Made by a program: the position numbers and the translations under genes. Below the pieces are notes generated by a model, which did not search any database, was not told the origin of the DNA, and was given only the letters and a program-made list of their open reading frames with translations. A DNA stretch of 64,000 nt from Collybiopsis luxurians FD-317 M1 (taxonomy: Eukaryota > Basidiomycota > Agaricomycetes > Agaricales > Omphalotaceae): positions 615,061 through 679,060 of the forward strand of contig KN834766.1 of assembly GCA_000827265.1 (NCBI GenBank), read 5' to 3'. Shown here piece after piece: positions 44,691 to 56,628 of the stretch (its first letter is position 1; each line of letters starts with the position of its first letter).

Positions 44691-46180
44691 ATAACAATCA
44701 TACTTAGGTCAAATGCATGTGATGTGTCCAAGAAGACGTGAGTGCATGGGTTCCTGATTCAGATAGATCTGTATCTTGCAAACTATTAGGTCAGGAAAAT
44801 GTGAGCTATTGAGATGACAAAGGAGTGGCGGATAGTTCGCGATCACTGAAATTGTCAACAGGTATTACAGGAAGGAATATATTTTTACGTCTGGATTTTC
44901 CAACACTAAACAGTCAACGGAAGCCTTTTCTATATGCATGTCAAGTTTTGCTATATTTTTGAAATTTCAGTATATTCTTTAAAAAGAAGTATCTAGTTTA
45001 AGATGCCCTTCAAACTGGCATCAGGCGTTACACTAATAAGAAGTTTAAGAGTTCAAGTCTCCTACTGTACTTGATACAATACAATTACACCATCAGTCAG
45101 CAAGCAGTTTCCGTCATTGAAAAATTTGAGCTCTGCTTCTGATTTACCATCCCAGGCCGTTATTGATAAACTGAACCATTTACAAGTGCATGGAATGTAA
45201 TGAAATGCCGAGTTTTTATGGTGGTGAATTCCATGCCTGATCCTTTACAAGCAATTTTATATTAATGGTGTAATACTGATGATACAAAGTAATGTATTAA
45301 ATCTGTCATGATAATAAATCACAAACCATTTTGAGTCTAGACTAAGTTGCGGCGACATTTCAGTCACCAAATACTCATTGGCACCACCGCGCAGGGCACG
45401 AGTAACTGCCACGCGGCAACGTTGACCCACTACCAATGGCAGGGTGTCAAGTGAAGACGGGAAGGGGAAGGTCAACCATCACTCAGCCTTCACCCTTCAC
45501 ATTCTGGAAACTTCCATCTGAGTTTTTGACAATTTTGCCTATGTTCCTTAATACTGAGGAAGTCAGGGTCGCACACAATGGCACTTATGAATTGGTATCC
45601 TTTTCATCTATGTAGAGCCGATCTGCAATGCAGTACATCAAGTGATGGCCGGAGAAATCATGATGCGCGAAAATAGCACTTGAAAAGATATCAGAAACTT
45701 ATAGCAATTAAAAATGTAAGATCTGCCTCGGAAGGACAGTCCGACTCTACGCAAAGGTTCCTTCAAGGATTTCTCAGGCGCAGATATTTCATCTTCAAGG
45801 ATGAATTGTTGATCCGATTTCGTTTATTTTCTAGCATTTTCAAATTCATCAAGTGAGGTAAGTACCGTCTAGACCAGAACTTACCCCAATCAGCCTGAAT
45901 GCACCGACACTAGTTGTTCCTGATAGCCCCACCGTCCTAGCGTCAAGCTAAAGTCCGCAGAATTCAGATGTGGCTACAAACCCACAACGCCACAAGGTAT
46001 TGGCAGGTGTCACACCAAGCAATTTGCGGGAGCGCGGCCGTGTACTGCATATATAAAGCATGTTCTGCTCCCTGGATGACTACTATATAAAGCCTTCGAC
46101 CTTTGAGTTTGATAACCTGGACCGATTTACCAACCTTCCTCCTAGTCTTGCTCCTAGTAGTCCTAAACTGTTGCATCTAT
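44691..46180. other. Gene-free region
   Basis: AT-rich, with no supported gene. Minus-strand frames at 45257-45475 and 45964-46176 show no domain or splice support. The last 100 bases are the likely promoter of the DUF6533-type gene. Confidence 0.35.
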
Positions 46181-47719
46181 ATGTCCCAGTTGGATCCAAA
46201 AGATGTGCAGATTCAAATGTGCGGATAGTCTGATTCAAATTGATTTGATTCCCTATCTTACTCTCCTCTCACAGGAATTGGATACACTACGTTGGGCTTA
46301 TGCAACTTGGTATGGATTCACTATAGTCGTGACTACCGTGAAAAGAGAGATATCCCTTCCACTTAGTAATTCTGGTTTATGACTGGCTTCTCACCTTGGA
46401 TCGAGAAGTTGAATTGTTTTGGCGACGCCCATACAAGACCAAACTTCCAGTGATACTTTTCTTTTTTAATCGGTATCTGACACTCCTAGCAACTATCCCC
46501 ATTTTTGCCCTCTACTTCTGGAGTAAACCTATTAATTCACACAATGTGAGTGGGACTGCTTGAACGGGGGCAGTATATTGACCTGTATAGCCCCAATTAG
46601 GGTAAGTTGAAGCTGGAATCTTCTTGACTGGCCATGCACGCTTGGTTTCTACCATGTCAGAGCTCAATATGTCAACTTTTATGTACAAACAATCCTAGTC
46701 TTAGTCCAGTGCAATATCACTGGTAAGGATCAGATTTTTGACACAATACTGATATCTCACAACTCCTATCAGTGCTCTTTGTAATCAGAGTGACGGCTTT
46801 GTATTGTGGGAGTAGATGGATCAAACTGTTCCTCAGTGTCTTAGGACTAGTCATGGATTGTCAAGCTATAGTCAGTGTTTTTTCTTTTTGACATGTTCCA
46901 TGTACTAATATAGCAGCGAACAAATTTTCGGTAGGTACACCTGGCTCTAGCAGATCGGCAACCTTTCGCCGATACCAAATCGCCGTCGGTGTTGGACCAG
47001 ATTGGCAATGTACCGATCTTTACAGCTTCACAGTAAGTTTCCCGTGACTTCGATTCTTTGGCTGAACTGACTGTAATGTGTGCTTAGAGGACTTCGTGTG
47101 TTCAACTGCCTTGGTTGTCTTGACTCTCACTCACTCCTTGTAGATTTTACCTACGCTTGGACAGGGGTCTTTTTGTTTGATCTTTGCGCATTCTTTTTGA
47201 CCACCTGGAGGACTATCAATACATTGAGAGGCAATCACATCCAAGGGGGGATATTTACTGTCATCATGCGGGATGGTGAGAATACTGATTTTTTGTTTAA
47301 ATATCTTTCTGGCTGACAAGCCTTCTGCAGGCCTCATGTATTTTGGAATTATCACTCTGGTTACATTGGGAAATTTATTGGTTTTTGTGGTAAAACCGAT
47401 TAATGTTCATTCTTCTTTACTTCTACTGATCCCCTATACTATTTTTCTGTGTAGCTTGGAACAGTAAGATTTTTGTCAAAAATTGAATCTTGACACTGCT
47501 TGATATTCTTGTTAAAATCAGGGATTGCTGAAAGGCCTGTTCATTCATTTCAATATTATGTGAGTTCCTGGAATCACTTCTAAAGCAGGCAACAAATACT
47601 TTATTTGTAGTCTATCTAGCATAATGACGTCGCATATGATGCTGAATCTGCGAGAAGATAGTGAATACACCATGAATTATTCAACACCGACACAGCTATC
47701 AGATATGATATTCAATTAA
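46181..47719 (+). CDS. DUF6533-type multi-pass membrane protein (copy 1)
   Basis: Many short exons. The first three (46181-46218, 46275-46309, 46367 onward) join as MSQLDPKDVQIQMNWIHYVG, then MQLVILVYDWLLTLDREVEL, FWRRPYKTKLP and FFNRYLTLLATIPIFALYFW. That is the DUF6533 signature (Y-D-x-L-L-T-x-x-x-E-V, W, NRY). Later exons carry QYVNFYVQTILVLVQCNIT (about 46690), FVIRVTALYCGSRW (about 46790), AWTGVFLFDLCAFFLTTW (about 47160) and FTVIMRDG (to 47275). Then come LMYFGIITLVTLGNLLVFV (47331-47389) and the last exon 47611-47719, LSSIMTSHMMLNLRED, ending at TAA. About seven membrane helices are expected. Borders between 46540 and 47150 are not settled. Exon 2 is 35 bases in both this gene and copy 2. 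Function is unknown in this family. Confidence 0.72.
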
Positions 47720-48306
47720 AGAGACTTTAGATCACATTGTATTCTTTAGAGACTAATACAAAGTTCCTTCATCCTGCACCTTCCACTCACAATCTTTTCC
47801 ACTCCCACCACCACCATTGTCCATTCTTGCTTACCCTTAATTCAGGCACGCAGTGCATTCCTCTTGCTTACTGTTGAACTTGTTCATTGCGGCCTCATAA
47901 GTTATCAAGTTTTCAGAAGATAACGTAGATTTTGACAGATGTATGTGCGGTGTGGAAATGGAGCAAGTACGGAATAGGACGACAATGGAGGAAGCAAGGG
48001 AGCAGGTAGAGAGAAGAGGTATATGTACTGTATATATGGAACATTTGATTTATGGAGTAGCGCTTCTGTCGGTCAGTAGGCCTACAACACAAGGCAGATA
48101 CTTGCATGGTCATATGGTGCAAGAGAGAGTGGAATGTATCTGTGGTAGAAGTGGAGTGGGGGAAAGTGGAGTGGGGGAAAGTGGAGTGGGGGAAGGTGAG
48201 GTTGACATTGACATCCAAAAAAAAGCCCATCCAAGTGACTGACGCAGCCCAGAGCCGGAAAGCAAAGACATTTAGAGTAAGGAAAGAATATCCGAGCACC
48301 TGGACC
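47720..48306. other. Intergenic region with a small tandem repeat
   Basis: Convergent 3' ends of the DUF6533-type gene and Kre9-like gene 3. Open frames on both strands at 47913-48299 are low-complexity effects of the tandem repeat. Confidence 0.4.
48150..48194 (+). repeat. Three perfect 15-bp tandem units
   Basis: Unit AGTGGAGTGGGGGAA repeated three times exactly; likely in the 3' untranslated region of Kre9-like gene 3. Confidence 0.85.
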
Positions 48307-49088
48307 TTAGATCAACTCATCCTCATCTCCCTCGTCCTCATCTCCCTCGTCCTCATCTCCTTCGTCCTCGTCTCCTTCGTCTTCATCTCCCTCATCCTCA
48401 TACTTATCATCCTGGTCCTGATTATCCTCGTCGTCGTCCTTATTTTCATTGTCATCGTTGTCGGCTTCGTCCTGTTTCTGGTCTTCGTTGTCACCCTCAC
48501 CCTCGTCACCGTAAGCACTATTACCGGCGAGGACGATAGAGAACTGTTGACTCTGGTCGCCAGAATCGCCGAACACTGCATGTGGATAGGGAACGTCAGC
48601 GAGAGGACAGAAGGCTGTTGGCAAAGGGAGATGAGGATAAGAACGTACAGATGATAGAATAATTCTTTCCCGGGAAGATATCATCGGGACAAGTAACCGT
48701 GACCCATCCTCGTCTGAGATCAAAGTTCGCAGCGAGAACTGGAAAAATTACCGTAAGCATGTCGGATCTGTATGAACCGAAAAACAAAGAAAAAACGCCT
48801 ACCTCTATCGGTTAGGCGGGTATTATTACCCAAAACCACCGAAGCGGCATTGGAAATGTTCTGCGGAGCGTCCGACGTGTCCCAAGTAACATTATACTGC
48901 TTTCCCTCAGCCCAAACGCTACTAGCATTAGGAGTAAAAATTGTCGGCGCCCAAACATCCAGCATGGCACGAGCCTCAGCAGCGGGCGGCCTGCCTGCGG
49001 AGTTTAGGGGCGGTACTGGGGAAGCATGAGAAAGAGTGACAGCGCTGAGAGCAGCGAGTGCGGAAGCGATGGAGAGCGTGAACTGCAT
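48307..49088 (-). CDS. Secreted Kre9/Knh1-like protein with long acidic repeat tail (copy 3)
   Basis: Three exons in phase (49088-48803, 48738-48649, 48575-48307) give 214 residues. A signal peptide MQFTLSIASALAALSAVT is followed by a Pro-rich spacer and the Kre9/Knh1-like domain: LDVWAPTIFTPNASSVW, GKQYNVTWDTSDAPQNIS, VVLGNNTRLTDR, GWVTVTCPDDIFP, YSII and LFGDSGDQSQQFSIVLAG. The last 75 residues are almost only Asp, Glu, Gly, Asn and Gln, and finish with about six GDEDE-type repeats and LI. No GPI signal or membrane helix. The tail should be strongly negative outside the cell, perhaps binding cations or basic wall components (inference). The repeats could vary in number between strains. Confidence 0.86.
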
Positions 49089-49375
49089 TATCGGTTGGTT
49101 ATAAGCGAGTGCGTTATTCAGAGAGAGTGAGAGTTATCAGCTGGCTGGTTGGCTGACTATAGCTAGTTCAACTTGTTGTTTCTTCGTTCGTTGAGTAACG
49201 GAGAAAGGAAAAGGAAGGAAAGGAAGGAAAATACGTCTAACAACTGGCATGTAGCACCCTTTATATGCTCCTTCCTGCCAGTACGTACAGAATCATTCAA
49301 TGAGAAGGCTCCACAACTTGATTGCTTGGCTTTAAACGGAACTTTACCACTGAATAACGGTGAACTCCGCTTTTT
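49089..49375 (-). promoter_or_regulatory. Upstream region of Kre9-like gene 3 with TATA box
   Basis: TATAAA on the minus strand at 49265-49260, inside CACCCTTTATATGC (plus strand), about 172 bases from the ATG. Further up, GCTCCACAACTTGATTG (about 49306) and CACTGAATAACGGTGAACT (about 49350) match the region upstream of copy 2, as does the leader TTATTCAGAGAGAGTGAGAG. Confidence 0.55.
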
Positions 49376-49894
49376 CAATAGGCCTATCGTTAAGTTTTGG
49401 TAGGGATGAACAAAGAAACAGGTCAAAAGAAAGACAGCGAATCTCAATGATCTCGTCATAGTGCAATTAGAGGGGACTTACCTGTTGGACCATACGCGCG
49501 CGCTCGGCCAACAGCACGAAGGATGATCACCTAACCCTCAATTCATCGGCGGGTTAATTTGGTAAATGCGGCAAACAAGATCTGAAACAACGTACAATTT
49601 CGCTTACTGTCAAGGCCTCGACAATTCGGTTAGAGAAATGGCTGAGCCAAGAGCACGAGGATTCAATATCTTTCGCCGTCCAAACATCCGAATACCTCAA
49701 GACCTCGGGGAGGTAGGAGAAGAAAACGAAATAGATAAAAGTGTGCAGATAAGAATGAGAAAAAGATGAGGTGCGTGCGCGCACAAGTATGTACAAAGAC
49801 TCAGTATTACACGTTGTTAGCACTATCATTTTATAGAAAAAAAAAAAAAAAAAACGAATTCTACTGGCACCACTAATCTAAGTCTAATACCCCA
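49376..49894. other. Intergenic region, no gene
   Basis: Space between the F-box/WD40 3' end and the Kre9-like promoter region. It contains an A homopolymer (about 18 bases, near 49838) and a GTGCGTGCGCGCAC palindrome near 49772. Confidence 0.4.
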
Positions 49895-52800
49895 TCACAG
49901 CTGAATAAAACTCGTATCGATCCCATGGGCAAAATCCCAAATGCATACTCTCTGCCGGTCCAGGCGTCAAGGCGAAAGAAGGAGTGGGAGAAGTAGGAAA
50001 AGGCAAAAAGGCAAAAAGGCAAAAAGCGAAGAGGAAGTAAAAAAGAGTTCAATCAGCTCAAAATCGCCTCCTCTTCGAACGAAAGCAAATGACTTACCTG
50101 ATCCTCTCCACAAGAGACTATCTACATAGACAGAAAACAAACGCGCGTCACAAAAAACGGAATACATTTTGAATAGCTGTCAACATCAACTCACCTTGGT
50201 CCCATCAAACCCAATACAAAATATCCTCCCCGTATGTCCACCAGATAGGTCAGCGACCAGTGCGCCAGTTTTGCGATCCCACACCTATCGTGTTCATGAC
50301 GAACAAAAATTAGCCGTCGATAGCAAACAATGAGCGCTCAACACTCACCTTGATACTCAGATCATAACTCCCACTCAACACAAAATCCTCCCATGGTCCA
50401 AACGCCACGCTCCGCACCAAGTCCCGATGCAGGAGGTTATGAACGTTAATAGTCCGCCTTCCTCCAACTCCCCCTGCACCCCCCGCACCCCCTCCCACAT
50501 CTCCCCCTCCGCCCACCCCTCCGACCCCTCCGCTCCCTCCACCTAAGGCCCCAGGAACCCCAAGCGCAACCAGCCCACTATTCCCACACGTCTGACACAG
50601 GACAGCCTGGCCCTGCTGTCCAAACGCTACACTGGGATGATACCCGTACCCTCCCAATCCATATCCAGGTCCTCCGCTCCATCCTCCGCCCACTCCTAAT
50701 CCAGCAGGTCCACCTGGGGCATACCCTCCTCCCGCGAATCCAGGAAACCCAGAATCGTACCCAGCACCTCCCCCTCCCACTGCACTACCACCCGCATTCG
50801 TCTGACTCTGCCCATGACCATGATTAAACAGCGGAGGCGTAGGCGGAACCACCCCATGCCCAACCCCATGCTCATACTCACCCGACGTCGACCACCCCTG
50901 CAACGTCGTAATATCAAACAACCTCAAATGCTTATCCGACGATCCAGAGAGGACAAAGGGCGGTTTGAAATCAATCGACGCGATCCTGTAGTGTATACCC
51001 ATTTTTTTTTAAAAAACAAATTTCAGACATTGAGAATAAAGTTGAGAAAAGATAACGAAAAACGAAAAATTGGAGTTCAATCAATATCAATCGAAGGACG
51101 GGAAAGAGAATCAAAACTCACCCTCGACTATGATGATTCTCAAAAGTCCTCAACAGCTTGCCCGTCTGCGCATCCCATAGCCGAATTGAACGATCGCCGG
51201 AACCAGAAACAATAAGCGTATCCGAGATGGATACAGCATTGACCGCCGCTCGATGGGCGCCCAGAATAAATTGAGGTTCAAGGTCGGGGAAGAGGTACGT
51301 TCGGACGGTTCGGTCTGTAAAGTTGCATCCACGTCACGTCAGTCGGTCGGTCAATCGATCGGATGAAGAAATAAAAATAAAAATAAAAACAGAAAAAAAA
51401 TTAAAAAAAAATTCAAACAAAAACCCACCTTTCGAACAACTAACCAACCTCTTCCCATCAAACCTCACACAAAGCACACTATCCTCATGATCCTCCAACA
51501 CCTTGACCACCCTCTCTCGAACCAAATCCCAAACAACCACCCTCCGATCACTGCCCCCGCTCGCCAACAAGCCATCGTGCACGCAGATACTCAGCACGGA
51601 CGAATGGTGGAGGCCGCTGATGACGCGCTGGACTTGGCCCGTGGAGAGGTTCCATTCGCGGATCGTTTTGTCGCGGGAACCGGTGAAGAGGACTTGGGTG
51701 CCTCGTGAGGAGGGAGGGAAGCTGGAAAGGGAAGAGGAAGGGTGGGTGGATGTGGATGTGGATGTGGAAGGGTACGTGTAGAGTTGGAGACAGTAGATGG
51801 TATTTGTATGAGCGTAGCTAGGAGGTCCGCCGCCTCGTGTTTGCAAGGCGGAAAGGCGGTAAGACGAGGTGAGGATGCGTCTTTGAATTTTGACGTGTGT
51901 TTGATGGAGCAGTTTGTAGTCGGGTTTTGGCGGCGAGGAGACAGTATTGGACGATGAAGATGGACCACTTAATGGGTTGCTGAGGAGGGAAGGAGCGGAG
52001 CGACGAGCAACGGTCTGTGGATGGCGACGGGAGGGAGGATTGTGGTATGAATGGCTGTGGAATGGATACACGCTGGTACGATTCATCAGCGTAGAGGAGC
52101 TACCGGATCCCGAAGCGGAACCGGATGCAGCCATAGAATTCGACATGCCCGAAAATGACATGGACATGGACGCAAACCCATCATCCAGCTCTCTATGCAT
52201 CATCGTGAGCTGCATCTTTGCAGCCTCAAGCTCTGTCATCTCCCTCGGCTCCTCCTCTCCTTCCTCCTGGTCACCCTCAGCGTCCTCATCAGAATCACCC
52301 ATCCCTTCATCATCGTCCGGATTACCCCATCCGTCTCCCGCCCCTGCTGTAGCTCTCCCTTTCCCTTTCCCCTTCTGTAAACCAAATTCATCACCATCCG
52401 CATTGAATAAAGGCTGCTTCCACCGCCATCCACGTGCATCGCACAATTTCTTCCACAGCGTTTGGTCATTGGCGAGGATGCTCCAGCGGCGACATACCAA
52501 CGCACATGTGAGCAGGGCGGGGAAGGGGAGGTAGGAGAATATTTGCAAGGAGACTTCGGCGGGTAGGGACTGCATAGGATCGGTCTTGTCAGCGACGAAG
52601 AGGTCGAATAGTGAATGACACTCACACCAACAACATCAAATTGTAACAGTGGTGCTAGCCTCCTTTGTATCGTAGCCAGCCGAGACCGAGGTAAAGAGGC
52701 TAGTAATTGGTATGCCAGTTCTAGCAGAGTAAAACGAGTTTGGATCCATGGTACTCTCAACGATTATACTATTCCAACATACCTTCACATTCCTGCCCAG

Positions 52801-53026
52801 AAAGCCGGTTAACGTCCAGGTTAACATTCAAGCTCATATCCACATCCCCGTCGTCGTCGTAGTGGTCGCTGATGGTTTTAGCGAGATTGCGACTGAGACC
52901 GACACCGACACTGGAACTTGAACTGGGACTGTTCGACGACGCAGCAGTAGCTGCAAATTGTTGTTCATCATTCTCGTTGTCATTGTACCCCTCATCGAAA
53001 ACATGTTGCTGGGAGTTCATGTGCAC
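49895..53026 (-). CDS. F-box / WD40-repeat protein, predicted SCF ubiquitin-ligase receptor
   Basis: Eight exons in phase (53026-52783, 52720-52626, 52569-51429, 51314-51122, 50985-50349, 50284-50195, 50121-50098, 49951-49895) give 826 residues. The N-terminus is disordered and acidic. A helical segment LAYQLLASLPRSRLATIQRR precedes the F-box (FDVVGSLPAEVSLQIFSYL, ALVCRRWSILANDQTLW). A long Asp/Glu- then Ser-rich linker follows (residues about 170-290). WD40 blades: LFTGSRDKTIREWNL, LLASGGSDRRVVVWDL, LVSCSKDRTVRTYLF, LIVSGSGDRSIRLWDAQTG, FVLSGSSDKHLRLFD, FVLSGSYDLSIKVWDRKTG, IVSCGEDQRVCIWDF. Blades five and six are separated by a large Gly-rich insertion holding CQTCG. The arrangement (helix, F-box, seven blades) matches Met30/Cdc4-type substrate receptors that bind Skp1 through the F-box; the substrate cannot be told from sequence. 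Confidence 0.88.
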
Positions 53027-54225
53027 AAGTTGGAAGCTAGATTGAGATGGAAGTTAAGAAGAAAGCTTGAGGCCGGATACTTATCGCTGGCCTTACCGAG
53101 CCACTAAGCTTCGCGTCGCCAAGTCGGGAAGGGATAGGGCTCAGTTGAATAAGCGCCCATGGAATCAAAAATGATTACGACCAATCACATCACAGAATCA
53201 GGGTGCAACCAACTGTCCACTGTCCGTTAGAGTTCATAATTTTAGAGTCTAGAATCTAGAGTCCAGACCAGGTCGAGGAAGTGGACAGGACATGACATCT
53301 GTTTGATATTTGATATAGACATATTCAGAAAATTCTATTATAACGTTGATCATCTTTGGGAGTGGCTTCCTTCCTAGGGATCACGCCGAGCGACAAAGCT
53401 GAGCTGAAACAGTGGAATCGTCCAGCGTAAGGTGATTGGAATTAGGAGACGGTGACAACGAGGGAGATGATTGCGACCGCCGGCCGTCAGTCATCCCTTA
53501 ATTGACGAAACAGCTTGAACAACTTGAACAACTTAGAGAACTTGAGGTCGGAAGTAGTGTGCAGCAAGCAATACATCAAATCAAAGCGAATTCGACGTAT
53601 CACAGGCGGCGGCAAGGAACAGAAATAGGATCGTCAATGGGTCAGATGCTTCAAGCTAGAGCAAACTATCATAACGGTGTCATAAGCTATCCTCAAGACC
53701 ATAGTACACGTAATTCTCCACAATGGCTGTAAAGCAAGTCCTTGTATGAACAGAGCGGAAACAAGGAGATAGTGCACGCGACAAGAATGATGAACGGATG
53801 ACAACTCGGAAAACAAATGGAATCAGTAAGCAACACTCTAAGTTTTAAAGGCCCAGACTTCCACAGACTCCGAGTCCGTACATACTGCTTCCACAGTGGC
53901 ACACGCGCGCAGCACATACAAGTATCACAAGTAGATCATTGTATATTTCGACCGCATCCGTCTTCATCAAAGCTTCGTCATTGAATTTGAGGCTGCCCTC
54001 GGGCTCGCTCGACATTATACATACCTGTATCCGATTGATTTGGTAGCCCTAATCAACCCTGACCTCGTCACGATACCACCTCTCGAAACTAAGTAGTAAG
54101 ACGAACAAAATTAATATACCAAGTAGTCATTGCTTACAATTCTTTTTTCACATTCTTTCCCTGCCTCCTACCTCCCACCTTCGCGGCCCTTTCCCCATCT
54201 CCTCCCACCTCTGCGGCCGGCGGCC
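53027..54225. other. Intergenic region, no gene
   Basis: Upstream of the F-box/WD40 gene; its promoter lies at the left end. At 53505-53545 TTGAACAACTTGAACAACTTAGAG makes a short tandem run. No coding region is supported. Confidence 0.4.
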
Positions 54226-54590
54226 GCTGTATGGTTCATGGTCGGCTACACCGACTAACGGCTCAATTACTCCGGCTCCTGGTCGTTCATCTCCACCACC
54301 AGTAACTTTCAAGGAATTACTTGGATCTTTGACCAAAACAGCCTGACAGGTAGTACTTCACATTCGACGGCGTCGAACAACGTCTCAGTTAGTTTTTAGT
54401 CCGATGGTACGTCACGCGTGCATCATCCCTGGCTCTGTAAATACCACTACAGACGATGGTGGACTTTTCATCGATAATCATTATTCAGGATCCTTTTAAA
54501 TCCCATGAAATGTCCTCGGAACGTCCGAAAACTGAGCGGGATGCACCATTCAATTTACTTACCATGAAGTATGAACAGCGTCTATGACCC
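54226..54590 (+). pseudogene. Relic of an ectodomain membrane gene (first and last exons)
   Basis: At 54229-54415 the frame reads WFMVGYTD, stop, RLNYSGSWSFIST, TSHSTASNNVSVSF, stop: module-1 exon 1 with two stops. After only about 80 bases, 54495-54590 reads as the tail exon (EMSSERPKTERDAPFNLLTM, KYEQRL, stop). Exons 2 and 3 are missing, so an internal deletion has joined the two ends. Confidence 0.7.
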
Positions 54591-55029
54591 TGTTCAAGTT
54601 GGCCTATATACGGTGTCCAAAAGCACCCATACCATTTTCCCGCCTCCCCAAAACTATATGATCTCCATTTCTCGCGTTGCTTCCGCTATGTGATTGAGTT
54701 ACTTTGCAATTCAGAGAATGTGCAACCGACAACAGGACAAATGATTTCTGCTCCACGACCTCATGGTGATGGAAGGAAGGAAGGAAGCAGACTACACGGC
54801 ACGGTCCAAGATCTAAACGCCGGATTTCTGAGGAGTATCCCGATGCGGCACAAGCATCATTGTCCTCGGGGCGCTCATGAGCGGTGGGGACAAGCTCACA
54901 ACTGGCGCGCGACGCCACTGCTGTAGATCCCCTGCCACCCATGAAAAGCAAACTACTTAGGTACAGGCAACTACACAATGAGACTAACTACGATGAGAAT
55001 GGATACGGATCTCAATTTTATGGAAAGTT
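54591..55029. other. Spacer between two relics
   Basis: No gene is supported. It contains a short GGAAGGAAGGAAG run at about 54773. Confidence 0.35.
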
Positions 55030-55210
55030 CAACGAACCCTTGAGCCATAAAGTATGAGCGGTCTCTTACTGTATTACAAGAGCAAGCTCGCCGTCAGCAA
55101 GATCAGCGGGTGGCTCTGTTTACACGCTAACAGAGAGCAACTGGACGGTGGCTTGCGCCTCACTGGCTCAAGGAGATCCATTGAGGCTAGATCAGGTGGA
55201 GCTATCTAAA
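55030..55210 (+). pseudogene. Second tail-exon relic of the ectodomain family
   Basis: Reads TMKYERSL-TVLQEQARRQQDQ-like sequence, with a stop before the Met-Lys-Tyr segment and further stops after VALFTR. It matches the tail of copies D and E (QEQIRRQQDQ). No ectodomain lies upstream; it sits about 450 bases after the previous relic in the same orientation. Confidence 0.6.
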
Positions 55211-56628
55211 TTCTGGAGGATATAAGGCAGAGTTAAACAAGCGTTGGTACTAAGGGCCGTAGTACCTTTTGATTCAGAAATATAAACCCTGGTAAGTCGT
55301 GCCATAACTCACAATAAACTCAAAATCGTTGTTGAGGCCCTGAACTATTGAAAAGTTGATAAACATTGAAAATCTATCGTCGTTCTCCAGGTTCAGCTAC
55401 CAGAGCAGGAAGAGGTTGAAATTTTGGTTTTCTTGTTCTCGTTTCATTTCGGCAATCCATTATGACTCGAATAGTCCAACAAAAACCAACATTTTTCTCG
55501 AGATTTACAAACCACGATGTCAGGGACTAGAAAAAGAGAAATACCATAATGCATTTTGAAATTAGTGTGTAACTTCTTCGCCGAGGTGTCATTATTCACG
55601 CAGGATGACCTCAAGTCAAACAGTCAAGGCCTGGCGGACATAACTCAAAATGGACGCAATACCCAGCTTTGACCGATCCATTCAGGTCATCACGCGCATC
55701 GGCAGATTTAAGCGCCTCCTTGGCATGACCGGGGGTCCTCAGGGGTCTTGCCGCTAAAGTTAACTTTGCTTACCGCTTGCTTTACCGTCAACTTTTCCGT
55801 CACGAATCAATAATGAAATGGGCATCAAGTCTCAAGCGCTTTCGGGGAAACGTTTTCTGCGACGGAGTCGGAGAGTGTAAGCTATGCCGCCCATGCGTCG
55901 GACCATACGCTTTGTTTCGTTTCACTTACTTATCTGCCTCTTTTTCCCCTTCGTTCGAGGTAATTGTTCTCGTTGGCATTCTTTTCTCGTTCTCAGGGAT
56001 GTTGTGTTGACATTCTTGTCTGGGAAGATTCGGCCATTTGTCACCGTCCTTCATTCATAACCTGCTCAGAACATTGCATGAAGTTGTATAGCTGACGAAC
56101 CTGACTTCCGAGCCTCGAGGCCCGGACACGAAGGAGGCGAAAGAGGGGAAGAGTACCTGCTAACTAATGATATCAACCCACCTCGAACCAACGGTATTAT
56201 TGCCGGGGTCCAATGATACTTTTTACAATTGACTGTTCCATTACCGAAGTATTCCGAAGTATATCAACTTCGAACATCCTCTATACACTGATGGTCAAAT
56301 ATTTGAATTTCCGTAGTGCGCAGCAGTCTTCTAGCCAAGAGCATCGAGTAAATCGAAGAAACTAGGTACTCCTCATGATCGACCGGAAAATGGAACGGAA
56401 TGTAGTGTGAGGAAGTCTGTCTCTTGTGCGTCAAATACTGAAGATGGAGTTACTTAGATCAATATCATACCAGAAATGGTGCAGTAAGCTGTAGAACTAA
56501 ATAAAAGGAATACGGCTGGGCGAACCAAGTTTCCTTGCCCTTCACTGTGATTCGACGGGAGAACCTTACCGAGGAGTACATCCTCTTGCAAGCTACAGTC
56601 TTCAGCTCTCGATTCGTTTTTAGGGGCC
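55211..56628. other. Gene-free region
   Basis: No gene is supported. Short open frames at 55356-55559, 55777-56010 and 56535-56747 lack recognisable features. Confidence 0.35.

Noticed and set aside
45040..45075. B-box-like GAGTTCAAGTCTC suggesting a tRNA
   Set aside because: No A box at the right distance and no cloverleaf can be folded on either strand.
48106..48654. 182-codon plus-strand frame rich in Leu, Ile and Val opposite Kre9-like gene 3
   Set aside because: It is the reverse complement of the Asp/Glu repeat tail plus the 15-bp tandem repeat, which produces an artificial hydrophobic frame.
51947..52534. 195-codon plus-strand frame opposite the F-box exon
   Set aside because: It lies wholly within the well-supported F-box/WD40 exon on the minus strand and shows only Ser/Pro-rich antisense composition.
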